Shown one piece after another: positions 28,601-37,038 of a stretch of 37,149 bases of DNA. Each line of letters opens with the position of its first letter. Positions within the stretch are counted from its first letter, which is position 1. The translations under genes were made by a program, and so were the position numbers. The stretch covers positions 1 through 37,149 of the forward strand of contig JANYHZ010000057.1 of assembly GCA_025362135.1 (NCBI GenBank). The letters run 5' to 3'. The notes beneath the pieces are model-generated. The model was not told the origin of the DNA. It did not search any database and worked only from the letters and a program-made list of their open reading frames with translations. This DNA is from Betaproteobacteria bacterium (GTDB lineage: Bacteria > Pseudomonadota > Gammaproteobacteria > Burkholderiales > Usitatibacteraceae).

Positions 28601-29066
28601 CGTTTCCACGGAAATCAATTTGCATACGCCTGCGCTTTTGCCCGAAACGTACTGTGGCGATGTCCATGAACGACTGGTGATTTACAAGCGCCTTGCCAAT
28701 TGCAGTGACGAATCGAATCTGGATCAGCTGCACGAGGAATTGATTGACCGTTTTGGCTTGCTGCCTCCACAGACGCAAACGCTGGTGGACTGTCATCGCC
28801 TGCGCATACTCGGCAAGCCTTTGGATTTACTCAAAATCGACGCAAGTTCACAAGCGATCATGGTGCAATTTGGTGTCGATACGCCGATTCATCCGCAGCG
28901 TGTGATTCAGCTCGTACAGCAAAAGCGCCATTACAAGCTCGCTGGACAGGACAAACTGCGTATCGATAGGAAACTGGAAAATGTGCGAGAGCGCGTCACG
29001 GAAATCAAGAACATTTTACGTGAACTGGCGCCGGCGCCTGCTGGTGACGCAAAAGCGGCCGCATGA
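25674..29066 (+). CDS. mfd: Transcription-repair coupling factor
   Basis: 1130 aa; CarD-like RID (KIGDPVVHEQHGIGRYAGL), helicase motifs (GDVGFGKTEVALRAAF, LDEEHRFGVRQKE, TATPIPRTL), TRCF C-terminus. Confidence 0.97.
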   Translation: MMPHGSADALFLARCAAKSAGKNSPLFILTSSAQDAERLSAEIAFFQPTLRVHRLPDWETLPYDHFSPHPDLVSERLATLYHFSQGQFDVGIVPVTTAMTRLCPREYLAGHSFFIRIKSRLNLERLRDDLTLAGYTCTTQVMAPGEFAVRGGLIDLFPMGSSVPYRVDLFGDEVDQIRTFDVDTQRSIYPVNEIRLLPAREFPLDKDGQHRFRENFRENFDGDPSKSRMYKDVSAGLAPNGIEYYLPLFFEHTATVFDYLPENTSVFLHGDVSANAEDFWKDTQSRFELMRGDKDRPLLPPKDIFLAVDELFGGMKPFAKCDRETVYGTALALPAVEVDRRAADPLTKFRAFVAAFGGNILITADGMGRRETVSQFLAENALRAAPVNNFSSFSTGRIGVVITFTPLQTGFILPGERLAVVTENELYASEVKQSRRREKSRTSTEGLLRDLAEVKIGDPVVHEQHGIGRYAGLVTMDLGEGAHEFLELHYAGTDKLFVPVAQLSVISRYTGANPDTAPLYKLGSGQWEKARKRAAELVRDTAAELLNLYARRAARQGFAFPLKLNEFDAFSASFPFEETPDQAAAIKAVMADMTSGKPMDRLVCGDVGFGKTEVALRAAFIAVAAGKQVAILVPTTLLAEQHFQNFSDRFAEWPVKIAEFSRFRSAKETTMALKGIADGTVDIAIGTHKLIQKDVSFKNLGLVILDEEHRFGVRQKEALKALRTEVDVLTLTATPIPRTLAMSLEGLRDFSVIATAPQRRLAIKTFVIPLSEGIIVEAVMRELKRGGQAYYLYNEVDTIQNQYDRLARLLPEARIAVAHGQLPERELERVMRDFYHQRSNVLLCSTIIETGIDVPTANTILIHRADKFGLAQLHQLRGRVGRSHHQAYAYLLTPPAEALNANARKRLEAIQMMEDLGAGFYLAMHDLEIRGAGEVLGDSQSGGIQDIGFTLYSDMLNAAVKSLKAGREPDLLKPLNVSTEINLHTPALLPETYCGDVHERLVIYKRLANCSDESNLDQLHEELIDRFGLLPPQTQTLVDCHRLRILGKPLDLLKIDASSQAIMVQFGVDTPIHPQRVIQLVQQKRHYKLAGQDKLRIDRKLENVRERVTEIKNILRELAPAPAGDAKAAA

Positions 29067-29929
29067 ATACTGATGTCATTATCCAGGGCGAAGATATTGC
29101 GAGTGCGGATTTGCGGGCACTGCACGCAATCTGCTCTGGAAACGGAATTGAGCGGATCGGTTATGTAACGCATCAGGCGTTTCGGTTAGCGCGCGCGAAT
29201 GTGGATAGTCGCGAAGCAGTCAAGAAACATTGCGATGCCGCACAACTCGATTTTGCCTTTGTTCCGTCTGGACGCAGACTCGATGCCATGGGGTTGCTGG
29301 CGATGGATATGGATTCGACGCTCATCACCATCGAATGCATCGATGAAATTGCAGATTTCATCGGCAAGAAAGCCGAGGTTTCCGCCGTAACAGCAAGCGC
29401 GATGCGCGGTGAAATCGACTGGCCGGAAAGTCTGCGGCGGCGTGTTGCGCTACTGGCTGGGCTGGAAGAGTCTGCATTGCAGCGCGTGTATGACGAGCGC
29501 CTTGCGCTGTCACCTGGCGCGAACGTATTGATCGCCACCGCAAAGAGCGCAGGTATCAGGACGTTGCTGGTTTCGGGCGGCTTCACGTTTTTTACCGAAC
29601 GCCTGAAAATTCGCTTGGGGTTCGATTTCTCGTTTTCCAACACGCTTGAGGTTGTCGGTGGAAAATTGACGGGCCACGTTACCGGGCCGCTATGCGACGC
29701 GCCGGGCAAAGCCCGCCATTTGCGAACTGCGCGGGATAAACTCGGATTGCGACGCGAACAGATCGTCGCGATCGGGGATGGGGCCAACGACTTGCAAATG
29801 ATGCGTGAGGCAGGGCTGTCAGTCGCGTATCGCGCGAAGCCGGTAGTCCAGGCGCAGGCGCAGGCCGCAATCAACTTTGTTGGGTTGGACGGGGTACTTG
29901 CGCTATTTGACGAGACCACGAAAGTCTAG
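29063..29929 (+). CDS. serB: Phosphoserine phosphatase
   Basis: MDMDSTLITIECIDEIAD HAD motif, LLVSGGFTFFTERL, GDGANDLQMMREAG; ATGA overlap with mfd. Confidence 0.95.
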   Translation: MNTDVIIQGEDIASADLRALHAICSGNGIERIGYVTHQAFRLARANVDSREAVKKHCDAAQLDFAFVPSGRRLDAMGLLAMDMDSTLITIECIDEIADFIGKKAEVSAVTASAMRGEIDWPESLRRRVALLAGLEESALQRVYDERLALSPGANVLIATAKSAGIRTLLVSGGFTFFTERLKIRLGFDFSFSNTLEVVGGKLTGHVTGPLCDAPGKARHLRTARDKLGLRREQIVAIGDGANDLQMMREAGLSVAYRAKPVVQAQAQAAINFVGLDGVLALFDETTKV

Positions 29930-30019
29930 CATCGGCGGGCTTCCTGGCGATTTTTCCCTCCGAAGGCCGCTTCAGTGCTGGAGTTTACTGGCAAGTTTGG
30001 CGGGCCGCCCAGATCTCAA

Positions 30020-30232
30020 TTACTTCGCGGTATTGCCCGTCGCGTCAATTTTCGGCAGCGGAAAATACGCATAGGCCTGCTTGGGTGCCGCTGATTCGTC
30101 GTGGCGCTTGAGTTCATCGAGATTCTGTTTCTTGTCCCACCACGTTGCACGGTTGGTTTTCTGCTGTTCTTTCAGTTCCGGATTGTTGTCCATCAGATCG
30201 CGAACAAATTTGGTGATATCGGATTCGTACAT
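30020..30232 (-). CDS. DUF3460 family protein
   Basis: 70 aa MYESDITKFVRDLMDNNPELKEQQKTNRATWWDK.... Confidence 0.88.
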   Translation of the reverse strand: MYESDITKFVRDLMDNNPELKEQQKTNRATWWDKKQNLDELKRHDESAAPKQAYAYFPLPKIDATGNTAK

Positions 30233-30369
30233 GGCAGTTTCCGCGTCAGGTTGATGATCTTCATCTTATCATTGCGATGGGCTACCAGGTTCGCGAACTT
30301 GGCATGACCCTTGCTGAAAGTTCCCGCAATCAAATGAAAAAAAACAGCGCTGCAAACGAGAGGCCGCTC

Positions 30370-31818
30370 ATGGAACTGCGTTACCCACGATCCTTTCTCG
30401 GTTTGCTGGTGGTCGGCTTCGCCATCGTTGCGCTGCCGTTGATTGCAGGGCTGGTGTCGAACGCGTTCTCGATTGAGCGTCTGTCCGAACAGAGCCAGAA
30501 GGCGGTTTTCAATGCCACCGTCGCGACGCAAAATGCCCGGCAATTATCAACTTTGGCGCTTGCGATGGAACGTTCAGCGCGTTTTTATGCCGTTTCTGGA
30601 GACCGCGATTTGGTGGATGCGTACAAGCAGTCACGCGAGAGGTTTCGAAAACTTCTTGGTGAATTTGTCGCCTTACCGCTGGCACCCGAGATGCAGGCTG
30701 CGGCAGACGTAGTTCAGCAAAGGGAGACAAGTATTTTTGCACTGCTCTCCGCAAAGCCGCCGTCGGCAGAACTTGGTCGCCAGTTCGAGCGTGATTTCGC
30801 CGAGCTCTCCGCGCGCTCATCGGCCCTGAACACACTGGCCGATCAATTGATCGAGCAGGAGGTGGCTGCCCTGAAAGCCGCAGCGGCCAAATCACGTAAC
30901 CAGGTCATCTGGCAACTGCTGGCGATGATTCCGTCGGCACTTTTGATGATCGCAGGCTTCACCTATCTGCTGGCGCGGCCGATCCGTGATCTCGACGAAG
31001 CGATCCATCGCCTGGGAGAAGGCAAGCTCGCACAACGCATCCGCGTCGCCGGCCCGCACGACATTGAAATGCTGGGAGAGCAACTCGATTGGTTGAGGCA
31101 GCGCCTGATTTCGCTCGCGGACCAGAAGACGCGTTTTTTTCAGCATGTTTCGCACGAGTTGAAAACGCCGCTGACGGCGTTGCGCGAGGGCTCCGACCTG
31201 TTGGGCGAGGAAGTCATTGGCAAGCTCAACGATGAGCAGCGCGAGGTTGCCCGCATTCTCAAACACAACTCCCTGACGCTGGAGAAGTTGATCCAGGATT
31301 TGTTGACTTATTCACAAGCACAATCTTCGGATCGTCTGGGCAAAAAGACCGCGCTCGATATCCAGCCAGTGCAATTGAGGGATCTCATCGATCACGTGAT
31401 CAACGCACAACGTCTCGCAATCATCGCCAAATCAATCACCGTAAAACGTGAGTGTGAAAAAGTTTCTTTTCAGGGAGATGGGGAAAAATTGCGCGTGGTC
31501 GTCGATAACCTGCTGTCGAATGCAATCAAATATTCTCCGCTGGGCGGCACCATTGTTTTACGCCTTGGCAAACACAAGGAACACGCCGTGATTGAAGTGA
31601 TCGACAATGGGCCCGGCATTTCGATGGAAGATCGTGAACGCATTTTCGACCCGTTTTATCGCAGCAAGAATGCGGCAACGTCCGGCGTCAAAGGCACCGG
31701 GCTCGGGCTGGCGATCGTACGCGACTATGTTGAAATGCATCAGGGCACGGTAAAGGCGATCGCGGCCGCAGGCGCGCACATTCGCGTCATTCTGCCGAAA
31801 TTACCGTTGCCCGCCTAA
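30370..31818 (+). CDS. glrK: Sensor histidine kinase, GlrK/QseE-like
   Basis: Two TMs, HAMP (ARPIRDLDEAIHRLGEGKL), HVSHELKTPLTALREGSDLL, HATPase; directly upstream of a sigma-54 response regulator. Start could be 30277 or 30334. Confidence 0.87.
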   Translation: MELRYPRSFLGLLVVGFAIVALPLIAGLVSNAFSIERLSEQSQKAVFNATVATQNARQLSTLALAMERSARFYAVSGDRDLVDAYKQSRERFRKLLGEFVALPLAPEMQAAADVVQQRETSIFALLSAKPPSAELGRQFERDFAELSARSSALNTLADQLIEQEVAALKAAAAKSRNQVIWQLLAMIPSALLMIAGFTYLLARPIRDLDEAIHRLGEGKLAQRIRVAGPHDIEMLGEQLDWLRQRLISLADQKTRFFQHVSHELKTPLTALREGSDLLGEEVIGKLNDEQREVARILKHNSLTLEKLIQDLLTYSQAQSSDRLGKKTALDIQPVQLRDLIDHVINAQRLAIIAKSITVKRECEKVSFQGDGEKLRVVVDNLLSNAIKYSPLGGTIVLRLGKHKEHAVIEVIDNGPGISMEDRERIFDPFYRSKNAATSGVKGTGLGLAIVRDYVEMHQGTVKAIAAAGAHIRVILPKLPLPA

Positions 31819-31845
31819 TGGATATTTCATGAGACTGCAATCGAC

Positions 31846-33258
31846 ATGGCTACTCTCGCCGACGGGTCTGAAGTGAACAACCCGCAAATGCAAAATCTGC
31901 TGTTGGTCGATGACGACCCCGATCTCCTGAAATTGCTGGCGATTCGCCTGAAAGCGAGCGGATATCGGGCCACCACGGCGATCAACGGTGAACAAGCCCT
32001 GTCGATGATTGCCGCGGAAAGACCGGATCTGGTGATCACGGATCTGCGCATGGCGGGTCTGGATGGAATGGCGCTTTTTCATGAAATTGAGCGCCGCCAT
32101 ACCGGCTTGCCCGTCATCATCCTAACGGCACATGGCACGATCCCGGATGCCGTCGCGGCAACGCGGCAAGGCGTGTTCGGCTACATCACGAAACCATATG
32201 ACGCGAACGAACTACTCGCACAGGTGCGGCGTGCGTTATCGCTGCATGGCGGCGTTGGTGCGTCGAGGGCTGACGCGGGATTGGCATTGAACCGAGCGGA
32301 GGGATCCTGGCGTAGCGAAATTATCACCAGAAGCCCGGCGATGGAGGACCTGCTGTTGCGCGCAGAGCGGATCGCGCAGGGCGATGCGAGCGTGTTGATC
32401 CAGGGTGAAAGTGGAACCGGGAAGGAACTACTGGCACGTGCATTACACCGCGCGAGCCGACGCGCCGAACGGCCGTTCGTTGCGATCAATTGCGGTGCGA
32501 TTCCGGAAGCGCTGCTTGAGTCGGAATTGTTTGGCCACAAAAAAGGCGCGTTTACGGGTGCGACGAGCGATCATCCCGGATTGTTCGTCGAAGCCCATTC
32601 TGGCACGCTGCTGCTGGACGAAATCGGCGATATGCCGATGGCGTTGCAAGTGAAGCTGCTGCGGGTACTCGAAGCACGCGAAGTCCGTGCCGTCGGCTCG
32701 ACCAAGACCATCCCGATTGACGTGCGCGTCATCTCGGCCAGCCACCGCGATTTGAACCAGGCCAAGACCATTGGCTCGTTTCGCGAAGATTTGTACTATC
32801 GACTGAATGTCGTCACGCTCAAGCTGCCCGCATTGCGCGAGCGACGAGAGGACATTCCGTTGCTGCTTTCCTATTTCCTCAAGGAACTCTCAACGCGTTA
32901 CCAAAAAAACGTGAACGCGCTTTCGGATGATGCGCTGGAGATGATGAGTGCGGCTTCGTGGCCCGGCAATATTCGCCAGTTGTACAACGTTGCTGAGCAG
33001 GTGGTGGCGCTCTCTTCAAGCGAAATCGTCTCGACCAAAGTGGTTGAGCACGCCATGCAAGTTGAGATGCAGGGGCTTGACTCATTCGAGGAGGCGCGTC
33101 GCCGATTTGAATACGACTATCTCACCCGTCTGTTGAAGCTGACGCAGGGCAACGTGACGCAAGCGGCGCGGCTGGCGAAACGCAATCGCACCGAGTTTTA
33201 CAAGCTTTTGCAGCGCCATGGCATTGAGGCGGCGCATTTTAAGCCCGCCAACGGTTAA
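31846..33258 (+). CDS. glrR: Sigma-54-dependent response regulator, GlrR/QseF-like
   Basis: Receiver (LLVDDDPDLL..LVITDLRM), AAA+ (GESGTGKELLARALHR, ELFGHKKGAFTGA [GAFTGA]), C-terminal Fis-type HTH (NVTQAARLAKRNRTEFYKLLQRHGI). Confidence 0.92.
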   Translation: MATLADGSEVNNPQMQNLLLVDDDPDLLKLLAIRLKASGYRATTAINGEQALSMIAAERPDLVITDLRMAGLDGMALFHEIERRHTGLPVIILTAHGTIPDAVAATRQGVFGYITKPYDANELLAQVRRALSLHGGVGASRADAGLALNRAEGSWRSEIITRSPAMEDLLLRAERIAQGDASVLIQGESGTGKELLARALHRASRRAERPFVAINCGAIPEALLESELFGHKKGAFTGATSDHPGLFVEAHSGTLLLDEIGDMPMALQVKLLRVLEAREVRAVGSTKTIPIDVRVISASHRDLNQAKTIGSFREDLYYRLNVVTLKLPALRERREDIPLLLSYFLKELSTRYQKNVNALSDDALEMMSAASWPGNIRQLYNVAEQVVALSSSEIVSTKVVEHAMQVEMQGLDSFEEARRRFEYDYLTRLLKLTQGNVTQAARLAKRNRTEFYKLLQRHGIEAAHFKPANG

Positions 33259-33297
33259 TCAACATTACGCCAAAATAGTCGGCTTTTGACGTCGGAC

Positions 33298-33315
33298 CGT
33301 CGCCATTTAGAGACA
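33298..33315 (+). promoter_or_regulatory. GlrR-like enhancer site, upstream copy (CGTC-N10-GACA)
   Basis: CGTCGCCATTTAGAGACA; 7/8 match to TGTC-N10-GACA and shares the CCATTT core with the second site. Confidence 0.6.
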
Positions 33316-33361
33316 AGTATTCCTGTTATGAATCATAAACTTAGGGAATTACCTCAATATA

Positions 33362-33379
33362 TGTCTCCATTTGGCGACA
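33362..33379 (+). promoter_or_regulatory. GlrR-like enhancer site (TGTC-N10-GACA)
   Basis: TGTCTCCATTTGGCGACA, exact match to the TGTC-N10-GACA pattern known for enterobacterial GlrR. Confidence 0.72.
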
Positions 33380-33455
33380 GATTTTCTCGCGAAGCTGGTA
33401 CACGGCAGAATACGGAAACGATCTAAACCATTGTTTATGATTGATTTAATATTTC

Positions 33456-33471
33456 TGGCACGGCGTTTGCT
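33456..33471 (+). promoter_or_regulatory. Sigma-54 (-24/-12) promoter
   Basis: TGGCACG-GCGT-TTGCT, complete match to TGGCACG-N4-TTGCW; predicted +1 near 33482. Confidence 0.9.
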
Positions 33472-33481
33472 CATATGAAGT

Positions 33482-33617
33482 TGAATGCTTTTGGATCGCC
33501 CTCCCTCCCTGGGCGCTTCGGCGGTTTGGCTAGGTCCCCAAACCCCGAAGGTTCTCCTCCTTAAGCATTCGAGAGTGCGCCTTCAGGGGCGGTCGAAAGA
33601 CCGCCCCTACTTTTTTG
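33482..33617 (+). ncRNA. Predicted sigma-54/GlrR-controlled small RNA with anti-Shine-Dalgarno motif
   Basis: Starts ~12 nt after the sigma-54 -12 element and ends at a strong intrinsic terminator; closing stem GAATGCTT/AAGCATTC, two internal hairpins, unpaired CUCCUCCUU; no credible ORF. Confidence 0.82.
33585..33617 (+). terminator. Rho-independent terminator of the predicted sRNA
   Basis: AGGGGCGGTC-GAAA-GACCGCCCCT followed by ACTTTTTT. Confidence 0.95.
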
Positions 33618-33626
33618 TGAAGCTGA

Positions 33627-33827
33627 CTATTCGCGCTCCTCAATCCACGCCATCTGGATCGCCTCGAGTATTTTTTCGCCCGATTTATTCGGGTCAGCTT
33701 CGAATTCTTCAAGCTCGCACACCCACTGATGCAGGTCAGTGAAGCGAATGAGTTTTGGATCGACGTCAGGAAACTTCTCGCTGAGCTTAATCGCAATTTC
33801 GAGGGTATCGGTCCATTTGAGCGGCAT
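33627..33827 (-). CDS. iscX: Fe-S cluster assembly protein IscX
   Basis: From ATG 33827: MPLKWTDTLEIAIKLSEKFPDVDPKLIRFTDLHQWVCELEEF...; 66 aa. Longer ORF start rejected. Confidence 0.95.
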   Translation of the reverse strand: MPLKWTDTLEIAIKLSEKFPDVDPKLIRFTDLHQWVCELEEFEADPNKSGEKILEAIQMAWIEERE

Positions 33828-34165
33828 CAGTGGTTCTCCCGCGCGTGGTTGATGGTGTACTTCGGAATCTCGATCACCAGTGGCGTGTCGCGCACTCTTG
33901 CCTGGCAGGACAATCGCGACAATGGCGTCAGGTCCCATGCCATATCGAGCATGTCTTCTTCCTTTTCTGCCTGCTCATCCAGCGAATTGAAGCCTTCACG
34001 TACGATGACATGGCACGTGGTGCAGGCGCAAGATTTCTCGCAGGCGTGTTCGATGGCAATGCCCTGGCGCAAGAGCGCGTCACACAAAGTTTCGCCTTCT
34101 GACGCATCGAATTTGGCGCCGTAAGGCGCTAATGTTTCATGGGGCAATACGGTGATAGTGGTCAT
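33827..34165 (-). CDS. fdx: ISC-type 2Fe-2S ferredoxin
   Basis: 112 aa; ACEKSCACTTCHVIV cysteine motif. Confidence 0.95.
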   Translation of the reverse strand: MTTITVLPHETLAPYGAKFDASEGETLCDALLRQGIAIEHACEKSCACTTCHVIVREGFNSLDEQAEKEEDMLDMAWDLTPLSRLSCQARVRDTPLVIEIPKYTINHARENH

Positions 34166-34200
34166 GTTGTTCCGTCGTTGTTACCGTGCGTGCTCAATAT

Positions 34201-36063
34201 TTAGCGAAGTTCGGCAAGTGACTTCCCCGTCAACGCGGCAGAAACACTTTTATCCATGCGCTTGGCGGCGAATGATTCTGTTGCGGTCGACAGACGTTCA
34301 ATCGCGGCCTTGATCGCGCGCGGGTCTGCAGCTTCTGAAACACGACCTAGTGCGAGAATACCGTCTGTGATCGCAACGCTTTCGTCCACCGTAAGTAGCT
34401 CCGGATCAATGCGCATCGCTGCGCTGGCGGCTTCGATCAGACGCGATGCGTCGGTGCGGGCTTCCGCGAGTACGCGCGCCTCGGCATCAGCGCCGGCATG
34501 GGTGAAGCTAGCCTGTAACATGGACGCGATTTCTGCATCCGTCAGCCCATAAGAGGGCTTCACGTCTATCTGTGCCATGACACCGCTAACGAGCTCTTGC
34601 GCACTGACAGAAACCATGCCATCAGCATCGACCTGAAACGCGACACGGATACGCGCCGCACCCGCCACCATCGGCGGAATGTCGCGCAACGTAAAGCGCG
34701 CCAGTGATCGACAATCTTTAACCAACTCGCGCTCGCCTTGGACGACGTGAATCACCATCGCAGTCTGACCATCTTTGAAAGTGGTGAATTCCTGAGCGCG
34801 CGCAACTGGAATGGTGGAATTGCGCGGGATCACTTTTTCGACGAGACCGCCCATTGTTTCGAGACCAAGGGACAACGGGATGACGTCGAGCAACAGCATG
34901 TCCTCACCAGTTTTATTGCCTGCCAATACATTGGCCTGAATCGCCGCGCCGAGTGCCACCACCTTATCCGGATCAACATTATTGAGCAGGGGCCTGGCAA
35001 AAAACGCATTCACTGCACTTTGTACGTGCGTCATGCGTGTGGCACCACCAACCATGACAACGCCAGCGATGTCGTCAATGCCGAGCTTCGCGTCGCGCAA
35101 CGCTTTTTTGACGGGCAGAAGCGTCCGGTCCACCAGATGCGAAGTCAACGAATGAAATTCGGCGCGACCAAGTTTGACCTTGAGCGTCTGGCCGTAACTT
35201 AGATGAATTTCGGTAGCCGCCTCCTCAGTGGTGGTGAGTTGCTCCTTCACCGCTCGCGCGGCCATCAACAATCGCCGCATGTCTTTTTGATCCGCACCGA
35301 CAAGCCCGTGCAATCTGCGCCAATGTGCCGCAATTGCCTGATCAAAATCGTCGCCGCCGAGCGCAGAGTCGCCGTTCGTGGCAAGCACTTCGAATATGCC
35401 TCGGGTGAGTCTAAGAATCGAAATGTCAAACGTGCCGCCGCCCAGATCAAACACGGCGAAGGTGCCTTCGCTCGCGTTGTCCAGACCGTAGGCAATCGCT
35501 GCGGCGGTGGGTTCATTGAGGAGGCGCAACACGTTGATGCCTGCCAGACGCGCCGCATCTTTTGTCGCCTGACGCTGTGCATCATCGAAATAGGCAGGCA
35601 CCGTAATCACCGCACCAACCAGTTCACCGGCGAGCGCATCTTCACCGTGCACCCGCAGTACTTTCAGAATCTCGGCTGACACATCGACCGGCGATTTCAC
35701 ACCCGCGACCGTCTCAATTTTCACCATGCCGGGCGCATCGACAAATTTGTAAGGCAGCGTACCGTATTTGGCAACATCGGCCATCCCGCGACCCATAAAT
35801 CGCTTGACCGAAACGATCGTGTTCGCCGGATCATCCGCCTGTTCGGCCTTCGGCTTCGCACCAACTTCGCAGCGGCCATCTGCAAAGTAACGCACCACCG
35901 AGGGCGTGAGCTTGTTGCCGTCATGATTCAACAACACTTCGGCCACGCCGCTCTTGACAGTGGCAACGAGGGAATTGGTTGTGCCCAAATCGATGCCCAC
36001 CGCCAGCCGGTGTTGATGCGGCGCGGTTGACTCACCGGGTTCAGCGATTTGCAGCAGGGCCAT
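34201..36063 (-). CDS. hscA: Fe-S assembly chaperone HscA (Hsp70 family)
   Basis: 620 aa; [41 protein letters not shown]. Confidence 0.97.
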   Translation of the reverse strand: MALLQIAEPGESTAPHQHRLAVGIDLGTTNSLVATVKSGVAEVLLNHDGNKLTPSVVRYFADGRCEVGAKPKAEQADDPANTIVSVKRFMGRGMADVAKYGTLPYKFVDAPGMVKIETVAGVKSPVDVSAEILKVLRVHGEDALAGELVGAVITVPAYFDDAQRQATKDAARLAGINVLRLLNEPTAAAIAYGLDNASEGTFAVFDLGGGTFDISILRLTRGIFEVLATNGDSALGGDDFDQAIAAHWRRLHGLVGADQKDMRRLLMAARAVKEQLTTTEEAATEIHLSYGQTLKVKLGRAEFHSLTSHLVDRTLLPVKKALRDAKLGIDDIAGVVMVGGATRMTHVQSAVNAFFARPLLNNVDPDKVVALGAAIQANVLAGNKTGEDMLLLDVIPLSLGLETMGGLVEKVIPRNSTIPVARAQEFTTFKDGQTAMVIHVVQGERELVKDCRSLARFTLRDIPPMVAGAARIRVAFQVDADGMVSVSAQELVSGVMAQIDVKPSYGLTDAEIASMLQASFTHAGADAEARVLAEARTDASRLIEAASAAMRIDPELLTVDESVAITDGILALGRVSEAADPRAIKAAIERLSTATESFAAKRMDKSVSAALTGKSLAELR

Positions 36064-36596
36064 TACGATTCAATTTCTTCTGCGGCGATGTCAATCTCCT
36101 CGCCCAATTTTTCGAGAAAGCGCAACTTGCGCACGGTTTCTCTCGCGCCGGGCATAGACACTTTGGACGCGAGTTGTTCTGCGAGCTTCGCAAATAGTTG
36201 CTTCTCCTCGCTCCGCTGGTCGGTGGCCAGTTGCGCAAGTTTCGCATCGTCCTTTGCCGCCTTGGCTTCGACAACTGCCTCGCGCCATTCCATTTGCTGC
36301 ACCAGAAATTCAAGCGGCATGGCTGTGTTGCGCTCCTCTTCAGTATCGATTCCGCTGAGTTGCAGCAGATAGCGACCACGATTGAGCGGCGATTTCAGCG
36401 TGCGGTAAGCACCATTGGCCTGTGTTGCCCATTGCGCGGCGAGGCGTTTTTCAGCGTCGGACGCAGTCGCAAAACGATCCGGATGCACTTCACGCTGCAC
36501 TTCACGATAGGCGATATCAAGCGCAGCGACATCAATCGTAAACGCTGGCGTCATGCCGAACAACTCGAAATGATTTTTGGAGAAATCTGGATTCAT
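36063..36596 (-). CDS. hscB: Fe-S assembly co-chaperone HscB (J-domain)
   Basis: 177 aa; J-domain with [12 protein letters not shown]. Confidence 0.95.
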   Translation of the reverse strand: MNPDFSKNHFELFGMTPAFTIDVAALDIAYREVQREVHPDRFATASDAEKRLAAQWATQANGAYRTLKSPLNRGRYLLQLSGIDTEEERNTAMPLEFLVQQMEWREAVVEAKAAKDDAKLAQLATDQRSEEKQLFAKLAEQLASKVSMPGARETVRKLRFLEKLGEEIDIAAEEIES

Positions 36597-36601
36597 TGCA
36601 T

Positions 36602-36628
36602 AAAAAAAGGGCGCGCTTTGCGCCGCCC
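36602..36628 (-). terminator. Hairpin with U tract between iscA and hscB
   Basis: On - strand GGGCG(g)CGC-AAA-GCGCGCCC followed by TTTTTTT. Confidence 0.7.
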
Positions 36629-36693
36629 CCTCTCCCCGACCCTCTGCTTCGCTTCAAGGGTTCCCTTGTCCCACGAGGCGAGAGGGGGTTTGG

Positions 36694-37017
36694 TTAGACG
36701 TTAAACGACTCGCCACAACCGCACGTGTCTTTTTCTTTCGGGTTATTGAATTTGAAGCCTTCGTTCAACCCTTCTCTGACAAAATCGAGCTCCGTGCCGT
36801 CAATATAAACGAGGCTTTTCGGGTCAACGAATACTTTGACACCGTTTGATTCGAACGATTGATCTTCAGCGCTTGCCGCATCGACAAATTCAATTTTGTA
36901 CGCCATGCCGGAGCAACCGGTGGTGCGCACGCCAAAACGCAAGCCGATGCCTTTACCGCGCTTGGTCAGGTAATTTTGAACGTGGGTTGCGGCGCGTTCC
37001 GTCAATGTAATCGACAT
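36694..37017 (-). CDS. iscA: Iron-sulfur cluster assembly protein IscA
   Basis: 107 aa; [18 protein letters not shown] ... CGCGESFNV. Confidence 0.96.
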   Translation of the reverse strand: MSITLTERAATHVQNYLTKRGKGIGLRFGVRTTGCSGMAYKIEFVDAASAEDQSFESNGVKVFVDPKSLVYIDGTELDFVREGLNEGFKFNNPKEKDTCGCGESFNV

Positions 37018-37038
37018 GGGTGGCCTTTCGCCTTTGCT

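Noticed and set aside
33331-33343. IHF-like site AATCATAAACTTA
   Set aside because: One mismatch to WATCAA-N4-TTR, in AT-rich DNA, and between the enhancer sites rather than between enhancer and promoter. Too weak to call.
33485-33742. 85-aa ORF overlapping the predicted sRNA and iscX
   Set aside because: It runs through a strong terminator hairpin and antisense to iscX, with no SD or recognisable protein features. The RNA explanation fits better.
33828-33938. N-terminal extension of IscX
   Set aside because: IscX homology starts at MPLKWTDTLEIA; the extension overlaps fdx.
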